Source: Owenia fusiformis
Lineage: Eukaryota; Annelida; Polychaeta; Sabellida; Oweniidae
NCBI GenBank assembly: GCA_903813345.2
Contig: CAIIXF020000005.1
Span: 36,957,375-37,021,374, forward strand
Length of the DNA stretch: 64,000 bases
Direction of reading: 5' to 3'
Part shown: positions 24,739-37,300 of the stretch, in pieces
How positions within the stretch are numbered: the stretch's first letter is position 1
How the letters are laid out: every line of letters starts with the position of its first letter
Made by a program: the position numbers and the translations under genes
Notes under the pieces: model-generated
Databases searched by the model: none
What the model was told of the DNA's origin: nothing
What the model saw: the letters and a program-made list of their open reading frames with translations, nothing else

Positions 24739-25289
24739 CATGTACTCTACATGTATTTAACTTTATCATTTAGAGTGTTATCTCAGGCCTGAAAGTATCA
24801 AACAGGCGCAATACCGATGTTTTTTTATAATATGCATATTTTTAATTCTCAAATTGCAGTTAAGACCTCTTATACCATATTTACATCAGTAATTCACAAA
24901 GATAAAAAATTGAAACATTTTCACTGGGCGATAATATGTTACTTTGCTCAATGTTATCATAATTTCCTGTGAAGCACTTCGTATAATTAAAATATTTGTT
25001 AGGTATCATTTCTACATTATTTCTTCTATCTACAAGATTACCAATAAATACTCACGTAGCTTTTATGTCATCATAAACATCAATAAATGGAAGTCGGACG
25101 TTTTTAAAAAGTTTAGAAATATCATATGGCGGTATTAATGCTATCACGAAATTCGTCATATGAGTCACGTTTTTTCCTCAATCGAAAACCGACTTGGGTT
25201 TCTCGCTTATTTGAAAGCTGATGGAAAGAACATCCAGATGTGCCTTTATAAAGAGGAAAATATAATAGCGGGATGGCGTTCGGACGTAT

Positions 25290-26250
25290 AGTTGCAAGTT
25301 CTGATCACTTTAAGTAGTTCTCCCGGTAGTTCGCACCGTTCAGCGCACCATTGGAAAGTTTGTCTCTTACACTTAGGCCTATATTTCCTTTATAGAGGAA
25401 TTGAAGCAAACGTTCTGGCACTTAAATGTAACGCATTGAACTTAGGTAACAGATGACAAAACTTGTTCACCCGGTCTTGTTCGCAAACTGACAACATCTG
25501 AACATGGAGTACAGTTATGATATGAAATATCTTGCACCCGGGATCTAGCAACACATAAAACCCACCATTATTAGAAACCTCATCTTGTCCTCTTCGATCT
25601 CATCAATCATGAACATTCATTAATGATTAAAGACTACAACAATAAGGTATGCAAAATATCACCACCTGTCATTTGTTACAGACGCCATTTGATACAGACG
25701 TCGAACGCCGAACACTGTCCACAAAAAAGTTGTTACCATTTGTGGTGGTGACACAGAATTGGTTGTAACGATGTAAGAACATGTAGCTAGCCACATATTC
25801 AACACACGATGTCGGAAAGCTCGTCTCATCCGATCCTCTTTAATTTCCTTTTTGCGGAATTGACGCAATTGTTCAGAGATGGAAAAAGCTTCCAACGCAA
25901 CGTACAATTTTTTATTATGATTTGAAATAACTAGTATGATATACATCACACCATTGGAAAGCTTATCTTTATTCCCATTGGTTGCAGAATCAAATTAAAT
26001 GTTCAGGGACTTAAGTAATAAGTGCAGTACGCTTAGAATTTAAATAACAGACGAAATATTTTAGTAGACTGACAATAACTTTCTTTTTTTGCTATGATTT
26101 GACTTTAGTAGGCAACATATACAGCGCATCATCGGAAAGCTTATCTTTGTCTGCTTTTGATCTCCGTGTATAGCAAACTGGAGTCAGACGTCCACGCTAT
26201 TAAGTGTTACGCATATAACTTAATAAATCACGAAATATTTTCGCAGAAAT
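25290..26250. repeat. Degenerate ~200-bp direct repeats
   Basis: A core like GCGCACCATTGGAAAGCTT recurs near 25345, 25810, 25948 and 26130, each followed by GAATT/AAATGTT-type sequence and AACAGATGACGAAA. Diverged; class unknown. Confidence 0.45.
25649..25757. mobile_element. MITE family B copy
   Basis: ATGCAAAATATCACCACCTG, then CATTTGTTACAGACG, CACTGTCCACAAAAAAG, ending TTTGTGGTGGTGACA. Nested in the degenerate direct repeats. Confidence 0.78.
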
Positions 26251-26927
26251 CAAATTAAAATCCATTTCAAGGTAAAAGCTTTTCTATAACTGAACTTATG
26301 CACTTTCAAAGATAGCAGGTATCGCGAAAACACATTGAAATCAATGGAACCTACAATTGAATAACCAACAATTTCCAATTCAACTTTATCACATCCACGG
26401 TGAAACGTGTGATTTCCCATATCACACGCTGAAACGTGTGATAATTGATAGTACTACATCATTGAGTAGTTTTAAAAAAACAGTATTTCTCTCAAATTCG
26501 TGAAGAGGACGTGATTCAGGAATACTTGGCGATTAACTGTATTTTACCTATAAAATCCATAAGATAGTCAAAAGTGACAGAGTTTCATTAAATAAAGCAT
26601 GTTGGAAAGGGATTTCAATGTGATGCTCGATGATTATCTATAAAACAGAGCACTAATGATCACTGCATTTTCTACAGTATCAAGAACATGAAATCATTGC
26701 TTCATGAAACCACCCCTCCAGACATTAGGGTTGATTTCTCAGTCTCTAGACTTGCAAAAAGTACTATTAAGGGGGGGGGGTAAGCTTTCTCATGGTTTGC
26801 TGAATGTGTGACTAGCTGTTTCAAATCGTAAGGAAAAACTGTATGTGATGTTGTCTGAACGCTTAATGCTTCATTTAACTCTGATATGAAACCTATCAAG
26901 GAAGACAAGATAAGCTTTGCAATGGTA

Positions 26928-27196
26928 TGCCATAGGCGTAGCCGGGGGGGGGGAGGTGCGATCATCCCATAACCAATAAAAATATAACCATGAGATAGAA
27001 GAAAAGAGCTTTAAAATGCTTATTTGAATCTCCTAGCTCAATTTTGAAGGAAGTTGCATCAATTTTTGTAAAATTCACGGTAAATCTTAATTTTTGGCTT
27101 GTTTATGCCACAATCGCACCCCTCCTGACTGAAAACCGTAACTTTTTTGGCGATCTCACCCCCCCTGACTGAAAGCTGGTTATGCCCCTGTATGCT
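26928..27196. mobile_element. Possible hAT-like MITE with G-rich end
   Basis: The left end CATAGGCGTAGCCGGGGG and the right end GGTTATGCCCCTGTATG are imperfect inverted copies. The inside is non-coding with CACCCCCCCTGACTG-type repeats. Similar in style to 30397-30611. Confidence 0.5.
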
Positions 27197-28308
27197 ATAC
27201 ATGTAGCTAGGTAATGTAACCAGCCGATGAAAATATTTCATCAAAATATGTGGAACAGTAGTCTTTACCAAGTATTATGATACAATAGTACAATATGCAC
27301 TTAAGTGCTTGACGAAATCAATTCCCTGCTTTTTAAAGAGAAATATGCAACTTTGAAATTTGTTAGCCCTGCTAGGAACATTATGCATCCACTACCCAGT
27401 GACCCAGTCATGTCATCAATAGAGGCTTTTCCATATACAATGAAGCTTTGAAATCTCGTCAAAGTCTCGTTTTTAATGAGATTTTGGGAGATCTGCATTT
27501 TTAACGATTAAAGACTAGCAATTTCTCCTATTTGATGTCATATTTGAATTCTGTGTGTATTTTCTATCAAAACAACTTTGATTTGCACTGTTATTTACCT
27601 TTATTTAAATTCTAGAGATTTTCAAGTTTTCTAAAAATGGTCAGGCTAAATCCCCATTGACACAATGTTGAAAAACCTTTAAAAGTTCATTTAGTAATAT
27701 ATAAGGATAACAATTTCAATGTGAAATCACAATCCAAATGTCAATTATATCATATAGTTACATTCCAATGGTGTTTTAAGTTGATCCAAATGGAATTACT
27801 TGTTAAATCAAGAATTTAAGTGACTCTTGCTATTAAGTTGCCATGTTATTTAGCCCTACCAATGCCCATGATGCCATCTATTTTTCCATTTATATGGAGA
27901 AGGGTCAATTAGGTAAGGTACTTACAGGTACATGTACCTGTTTTTAGGTTCCAAGTTTTTTCAATACTTCAAAGGTTTCCCCCTCCCCTGAAAATTGGTA
28001 CTAGACTGGCACTTAAAAATGAGATAATGGTGTATAAAAACCATTTCAATCATCTAATAATTGAACTAATAAATTAATGAGTACATATTTTTTTATATAT
28101 TTCTCTTGTCTATTTTCACAATTATGTACATGAACTTGAACACTGTCCACCTTCAAAGCAAATGTTTATGTTTACACTGTGCATCAATGTCATCACATTC
28201 TTATCCTCATTGTATGCTACAAGGCATCCATATGTCCTCACAGTAATTGTAAGCTACCTAGCATCCATCCTCATTGTATGATCCTCTTTGTATAATCCTC
28301 TTTGTATG

Positions 28309-31300
28309 CTATGTTGCATCCATATCCTCATCTTCCTCTTTGTTTTCATCCTCTGCAAATACAAATATTTCTCATTTAATTTCAATTACTGTATTCCTTG
28401 TAATAACAAATGATGCTGCATTCATGGGTATTAATTTTTGATACCTCTCAGTTCTTCATATTAATTTTCACAAATATGAGATTTCTTTAATCAATCCAAC
28501 TGAACTATCTTGTACTTTATATTTGACACATGCCATTGATACATAAGAACATAAAGATAAATGGATAGATGGACCACGGGCTTTCAATTCTAGCTGAAAG
28601 CCCATGGATGGACTAACAAATGGATGGCTGGACAGAAGACTTCACTATATCCACACTGAACTTTGTTCGTTGTGACAAAATCTCAATATCTAACACTAGA
28701 ATCTAATGTAAAGTGTCACCTTCCACTATTCTTTGCATCTCATGTATCGCCGCTATAAGAACATGGAACTGTTTCCGCCTGATATCAAGCTGAAACAGAA
28801 AGAAAATTAGCTGAACTGGTCATTAGAATATACATGTATAGGAAAGAAATATGGATTTTATTCAGTACATATTTGACCATATTTATTCAGTATATAGTTG
28901 TATTCATGGAATACTATATCAAATTTGGCTCTACTAACTTGGGATAACCTTATGATTTGATCATTTTACATAATATACAAACCTTTTGTTCTAAAGATTC
29001 TTTTGTTTCCTTAAGCTCGGCCAACTCTTTGTCTAATGCCTCAAGTTCCCTGGAAGTAAACAACAATACAAGAAAAACAGCAACCTTTTGGAGCCGCAAA
29101 TCCCACTGAACAAAACGTGTTTTATAAAATCACTCATATTTCTAAGGATGGTGGCTATATTTAATATCAGCAGTGATCATTTTGAAAATTCCCCACATTC
29201 TCGAGCAGACTCCAATAAGGCATCCGCGCATAAAATCTGGACCAAATTTGACAATTGGTATTTGAGTTATCAAAAATTGTATTCTTTTATGAACAAATTG
29301 TAGTCATTTTGGATAAAGAAGCTATTATATACTGTAGATACACTTAATTTGGTGGATTGGCGGATTCAGAAAATCTGCCAAATTAAAAATCTGTCAAGTT
29401 TCAGCTTTGAATTCTTTGCCAATGCACTTCAGAAATTAAAACTTCTGGGGCCCCTTTTCCTGTCAACATGTCATCAATTCTACATTATTCCAAAAGAAAT
29501 ACAGAAAATATCTCAGTAAAAAACCTGTCCTAATGACATAAACATAGACAAAAATTAAACTTCAGGCCTGAATACACAAAATTAAATAGCATCCAATATT
29601 TTAAATTGAGCAAATCCGTCAAATTAAGTAGCGTCAAAATAAGTGTATCTACAGTATTAGTATTTTTTCTTGAGTGGTCTTATTCCCATAAAACATCACC
29701 TATAAAATTTGTTCCAAATTTGATAGCCAGTATTTATTTTGAGGATAATCCAAAGGCTTTTAAAGTTGTTTGTTGTTGAAGGGTAATTATTAATCATTAA
29801 TTAATTACTTATGATATGATTAGGCACTCTTTGAAAAATTCCTTATCGAGCAAAAGTCCTACACCCATAGGGCATAAGCCTATAAAATTTGAATCAAATC
29901 CTTCAAATGGTATATGAGCTATTGCCTGGGCAGATGGATGAACAGATGTCTTCTTGTAATATACAAGAAATGAAAGATTTAAAACATGGAAAATCACCTA
30001 ATTTTAAAGAAAATTATCTAAAACAGCAGATTACCATAATATATGAAATAACATGATTTACAAGTATGAATTGGGAGCTTACAAACACAGAATCCTACCT
30101 GTATTTCATTTTAAACACTTTAAAAGTGTTTTTCAAAATTAAAAAAATATACTGATTTTTAATAATTTTTATATGACAGATTTGCAATATATGAACAAAC
30201 TTAAATTGATTTATTGGAATGAAACAACAACACATGTGTAACTCTTGTTCAATCCATTAGCAAAAATAATTGACTCTTTTGAGACCATTTCTATTAAAAC
30301 AAAGGCACTTGTCAATACTACAATAGAGATAAAAATCAAAATTATTAAAACATTCCAACTCAATTCTCACGCCAAAGTGGTCACTTTTTCCCCAGGCAGG
30401 CCCATAGCCAGGGGGGGTTCAGGGTTCGGGTGGTTCTAGCGAACCCTCTCACCCTTGCCAAAAATTCTTTCAAAATCATGCAATTTTTCACCATTCTGGG
30501 CAATTTTCAAGTGATTTTGGCCATTTTTGGGGCAAAATTGTCAAAAGTGAATCCCCCTAGAAATTTTTAAAAAGTGAACCCCCCTTGGCAAATCCTGGCT
30601 ACAGGCCTGCCAGGTAAATCAATTAATTCAACTTTAACCATATAAAGCGACATAAACCTTGAACATTATGGAACATTCAAATTAAGTATTATTTGGAATT
30701 ATAATATTTATTCAACCAAATTTGTAATAAGCAAAATGATGAGAATTGCAGGTTTAACTCCAATGAGGACTTATACTCGAACATATGTGTTTGTGGTTTT
30801 GCTCATAACGACATGTTACCTGATGAGCATGAAAACTCAGCAACAGAGCAAGGAAACAAAGCCTCTGCATACAAGTGACTCACATGTTGTACAAATGAAA
30901 GACAAAGTGCAGCCTCATAGCCGGGATATTCAGAGGCTAAACAACCAAAGAGGACATTCCCGTATCACGATTATGGAGAATAAAAATATCAAAGTGAAAG
31001 AATTGAACAACGAAGCAGGAGAACATGACTCAGATGCCAAACTGAAAGACACTGATATAAAAGAAACAAATAATCGTGTTAGTGATTCCCCAGCCCCATC
31101 AAAGCCAGAAAAAGACGAAGCGGAGGAAAGCAAGAATCCACCAGGAGGTTTAGACACTGATAAACAGCAAATAGATGACACAACAGAAATATCTAATGCT
31201 GCAACAAGCAACGCAGACCAGATTAAACCAGAGGTAGTCCCAGATGCAATGATTGCTGGGATAAAGAAATGTGGGACAGGAACAGTGACGTCATTCTTGT

Positions 31301-34300
31301 CCAATCACCCAAACTTAACCCTCACCCACCACGAAGAGTACTTTATATCTCCCAAGCAAATACCAGTTTGGTACGAAGATTGGCGGATTGCTAACTTCTC
31401 TACATTTACACCACACGACCATGTGCTGATAAACAGATGTACAATGTGTTTCCAAAGTCTGAGAGCAGTTGAGAAAGCATGGACACTGAACCCAAAGTTA
31501 AAACTAATATTCATGACGCGTGACCCGACAGAAAGGATTATGTCTGACTATACACAGTATAACACACGTGCAATCAAAAAACAAAATTCCACATTACCAC
31601 CCGTAGAAGAAAGTGATAGAATACTTGACAAAGATGGAGAAGTAGATGAGAATTCTGGTTTAATAACAACAAGTTCCTACATCAAACATATCAAAAAATG
31701 GCTACAAGTTTTTCCGATTGAACAAATGTATTTTGCTGATCACAACCTTTTTACTTCACAACCCTGGACAGAACTTCAAAATTTGGAAAAATTTCTCAAA
31801 CTTCCAGCATATTTTGAAAAGTCACAATTTGTTCCATCAGAATCGAAGAGTTTCTATTGTTTTAAAAACTGGTGTCCTGCCAAGGGGAAAGGGAGGGACC
31901 ATGTAGAAACATCACAAGATGTACTTATTAAACTAAGGACATACTTCAAACCACTAAATGAGGCATTGTTTCAACTTTTAGGAAAGAAAATGGATTGGGC
32001 TTAATCAAATATGTTTTTTTTTAAATATTTGAACTTCTTTTTTGAATAAAAATAAGTATTTGTAATTCATATAAAAATGAGTATTTGTAATTCATGAGGT
32101 ACTCAACTTAACTTCTAAAATACATTATCTTTCAACACCATTCAATGGATTGAGCACATATTAAACTGTCTAATCTTAATGCTGCTGGGATTAGCCAAAA
32201 GTGTTTAGATTGGCAGGTGTTCACACCAAATAATGGGACTGGGAAAAATGTTCACATTCAAAGGATATACTACTTATAGGTTTATACTGTTTATTCATCA
32301 ATTAAATTTCATTTATCTCAGAACAACATTTGTACTTGCTGCTCAATTTATCATTTATTTTTCAGTAAGCCATATATGATACCAGGAAACATATCTAATT
32401 CTGTTATAAGTAAAAGGCATGTATATGTCAATATAAATATTATAGAACTATTGGTTCATGTTTGAATTTCTTCATTTATAATGGACTAAGTATATTCCTT
32501 TTTCAATTTATTAAGATGAAACAATCTGATACCAGGAGAGATAAAATTGTATTTTCAGTGGCGAGTTGTGAAGTAAGCAATACAATTGATATTGGTATAT
32601 ATGCCAAATTATTACCACCTTGCCGGGCCAGTTCTAGGGGTTTTAGTGCTAGTTTAGAAGGCATTCGTTTTACTATATCGACCTAAGCAATATGTGACGT
32701 CATAGTGGTGGTCCATAATGCCAGTCAATAATGCATTAATGACCGGCAATTTTCCCCGGGAAATTAGATATCGTTCAGTGCGTAAGATTTTCCTGCTATT
32801 TCAGCCCTGGTCATTAACGGTGGTAATAATACTAATAATAATGTCATTTCTGCGGGCAATATAGTGAAATATTGGACCTTGGGCTTTTAACATTATTATA
32901 CTATTAAAAAGCAGCCAAAATTTGCCCAATCCGCCAAATTCAATAGTACCAAATTAAAGCAATTTACAGTCCTACGTATAGCCATTAATTTGCCAGGTTA
33001 AGACATGTTAAAACCATCCATGTGGCACAGTAATCATTGTTAAACTGTTGGCAAATAAATAAATAATAAAAAAACAAATCAAACATTCACTCACTTTAGT
33101 GTTTTCTGTCTATCTGGATGTTTTTGTATAGTTTTGGCAAGAGCATCATACTCTGAAAATAAAATTTAAATCATTCCTTTAATGTTTTCCAATGGTGACA
33201 GAAGGACTTATTGTCAATTTTTATTAGCAAAGTCCCCTCCCCACATACACTGGGCAACAGAAGAAACATATACTGGTATGATATCAGTATGTTAGTATGT
33301 TTTATTTATAACTGTTCACAATCAATAAAATTGTCGAATTTGTCCCCCACCCACCTACACTGGGCAACAGAAGAAATATATATCGGTATGAACTTTGAAT
33401 TATCAGTCAGTTAGTTTGTTTTGTTTTACAACTGTTCACAATCAATAAAATCATTGAATTAGTCTGGGAAAATACTACAAAAGAAAGTGTGAATGTGCTA
33501 GTTAAACATGTGATCTTATTATCATGACTTGTGATCAATACAAGAAAAGATTGCCTCAAATCTGATGCGTTTGATTGATGCAGTTTGGATTGATAAGAAT
33601 GGCATACATATTATTATGTGTTACATGTACAGTTAAACCTGTCAAGTGGAACACCTCTAGATATGGAACACCTCTGTTAGTGGAACACTTTTCAGAGCCA
33701 CAAGACCAACTAACTTCATGTTAAATGAAACTCTATGAGTGAAACACTTCCCAAGTGGAACACTTTTTGGAGATACTAAAGGTGTTCCACTTAGACATGT
33801 TATCCTGTAGAACTTTACAAACGAATTGTATATATCTTTTCTCACCTTGTCTGTTTTTCCTGATCCTCTTTGCCTGATGCAGTTCACTCTTACACTCTGC
33901 AATCTTGTCAAATGCTTCCTTTATATTCTCCTCTGGAACATACAAGTAATATAACACAGCATTAACATGCAAAATATCACCACCTGTCATTTGTTACAGA
34001 TGCAACACACCGAACTCTGAACACCAACCACTGAATACCAACTGCTACCACAAAAAAAAAGTTGGAGACCATAACAAATGTCACCACATATGGTGGTGAC
34101 ATCAAATATGAGTTACCATTAATCTTTTTTTATTTTAATCCATTGGTATTTAGCAATTATGTCCCTATCATTGAATATATATGCCTGAGGTCTGTCATCA
34201 ATATATTACAACAGACCAAAGGCATATATTCAATGATACGGCCATAATTGTTGTATTACATACCTTTATTTCCATGGCTATGTTATATCAATGACGTATA

Positions 34301-37300
34301 CCTTTATTTCCATGGCTATGTTATATCAATGACGTCACACATCTGTGTGCGAGTGAAATTTGGAAGAAATGAAACATGACGTCCCGATGACGTCATAAGA
34401 TTGTCATGGTAAAAGTTTTGGCAGCTATACAGGAATAGCTGACCTTTAGCTCCATTGACTTCCATACAAATGCTTTGCTAGTTATGAAATACAATGCTTT
34501 ATCGTATGATCTGTAAAATGAAGCCCTCTGATTGGTCAGTTCTTGTGCTGTACCAATCTGAATTGCTACTGAGATTGTCCCCGTTGATCAGCTCCGTAGC
34601 AATACAGAAAATATTGGTATGGAGGGGACAATCTCAGTAGCAATACAGAGGATCACACGATAAAAACGTTATTGAATGATTTGAAGTGCAATACAGGATA
34701 TATTCTGTCTCGATATTCTGTATTGGCACTCGACTTCGTCTCATTCCAATACGGAATTTCTCGAGCAGAATATATCCTGTATTGCACTTCAAATCATTCA
34801 ATAACTTATAGTATTTAGCCAATTTTAGACTGTGGTTAGTTTATAGGTTATTGCTGGAGCTTACCTATTTCTTTGTTTAGTTTCTCATAGTTCTGTTGTT
34901 CCCTGGTGTTCATCTGATAGATGGCATGAGATTTCTCTACGGCATATTCACACTGTGTCAGTGAAGCTAGCATACGCTGGTAGTTTGTGTGGCTGAAACA
35001 GAGATCAATGACATAGGTTGATATTGTGTATATCATTTTTTATACATCTAAACATTCATAGACAGGTTCCAATTTCAGAATATCTCAAGGGAAAGGGTTT
35101 TTAAGGCATTTTTTAGAAAAAGCAACAGAGCTATTTTTTCTGGATCAGTTTTTCATGCTGATAAAGATATTAAAAGATGACAGCTCAACGGGTGGTCACG
35201 ACACTGAATTTTAGCGTTTTTACCCCCCTAGGGAATTATTTTAAGGGGTACTATAATATTAGTTCATAACTCAAAGGATATATAAACTATTGTTCTGAGT
35301 TCTACAGCATACATTGTTAGTACAAAGATGAATTAACTACCCTAAAGTTATAGGTTGATATCTTTGTTGGTTTCGGAAAAATACAATTAATTAGAAAAAA
35401 ATATGCAATTTTTGTCATTTTTTTCTTGCTTATTTTATATTTGTAGCTTCAAGCAAATTATGATAACTTAAACAGCTCAAAGTAGTATTCTAACAAAATT
35501 CCCAAGCTATGTGTGATATTGTAATACATCTATTATAGTGATGAAGTACTATTTTGTAATTTTAATATGACTTTATAGTGCCCTACCCCTGGTAAATAGA
35601 AGAAAGTTGGTGTGGTTTTCTTCTGGTTTTAACATTTTATTGTCTTCTTAGTTAAAGATACAATCAATTCTGTCAGTTAACCATGAGAAACTTTACAATG
35701 GTTAACTATTCCCATGAATAGAGGGTTGGGACCTCAAAAATACCAGAACTGTTAAGTGGCATCCTTGGGCAACCCTCTTCAGAGCATTTTCCTTATATCA
35801 TCCGATAAAATCTGCAGGGGACACTATAAGAAACCTATATATCTAAGATACTAGTAATGAAGATACTGAATTCAAATTTTCAGGATTTGGTCCTGGTATG
35901 ATAGGTAATCTGTATGACAAAAATGACAAAAAGAAAAAACTCTGTTGCCATAGTAACAAGAATACGACACTATTTGTTTCCTAAGAAATGTGTTTTAAGA
36001 GGTTTTGTCATTCTCTTCATATTTTTAATTCTAAATATGTCTACAATGTGGGATGATTAAAATTATGGTAAAGTAATCTTTTCTATTGTTCTATTGTTCT
36101 CTAAAACAGAAGTTGCTACGCTCTATTTGTCAGGAAATTAAAATGGAAAATGAAAAATGAGTTTCTTCCTACTGAATAGCAATTTGGTAGACCAAGGCTG
36201 ACACGCACAGGAGAAAACGTCTATCAGTTCTATGTCATTTTGTTGTTATTTTTTTTATTTATCGTGCTCTAGGACTTATAACACCTAATGCCGAATCTTT
36301 TCCAACTGCAAAGGAAGGCAAGATTTTAATAATGAACATTCATATATCTCAAATATCTCAACAAAGATTTGGACAATGATGATGAAACTCTAAGGGAAAA
36401 TTAGACGAAACATTAATGTGAGTGGTCCAAAAATAACACTTACATGTTTTGAAAAAGTTATGCTCTCAGGTGAATCAGTGCTCATTTAAGGATAGTCTGA
36501 ATCAGGTGAATTTTTTAACCTAATTGTACCCCTCCCCCAAACCCCCAAATTTTGACAATTGTCGAAAAGTGGCAAACAACAATTAAACAAACATCATTAA
36601 AGTTCAATATGGCTATTTCGCTTCTCTGTCATAAAGATATGGTAAGATCTCAGGTCAATCAATAAATTTCACAAGTGACACTCTATCTTATGAAGAAAAT
36701 ATTATCGTATTTGAAGACATGTCAAAAATTTGGTTGAAATAATTTTGTCACTCCTGATTTGACCTGGAAAGGTTCAGGTAAGTTATCACAAACAATTTCA
36801 GACAGTTATATCTTTGATTATGACTATTTTCTGACCATGAAGACAGGTATACAGGGATAACAAAGTCAATCGGACTCGGAGATATTTCACTAGCAATCAA
36901 CCCATCAATATATTTTTTCAAAGTTGTTGACCTCATTTTCACCAAAAATGCAATCATTTTAACAATGTTTAATGCATTACTATTCTTTATTTTAATGTAT
37001 CAAATAGCTCTTGAAAAGAAAACTGAATTCCCCTAAGATTAGTGTTCCCCATGTTATTTCCCCTTTGAAAAAATTCATGCTATCCATTGGTTTCAGTTCA
37101 TTTTGGTCATCCAAATTCAGTGTCTTTAAAGTCCCTGGAGCAATCCACTTTTCCTCTTAGGAAATAGAACATGTCTCAAAGCATATTCTAATTATGCATT
37201 CAACAATATAATTAAAGGTTGCATCTTTGGTAAAAATTAGGTCAACATTTTTAGTAAAAAGTATGTTGATTGGGCCATTCCCTTTAATATCACTTAAGTC

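Larger units (their letters stand above)
23576..28308. other. DHX16 upstream region and intergenic DNA to THOC7
   Basis: No gene recognised. It should hold the DHX16 promoter and 5'UTR (from 23576) and the THOC7 3' flank. It also contains a SINE, a family B element, degenerate repeats and a possible hAT-like MITE, listed separately. The short frames here have no recognisable product. Confidence 0.6.

Noticed and set aside
36748-36957. Transposase fragment in the long-TIR element
   Set aside because: The 69-codon frame has no recognisable catalytic motif or homology.
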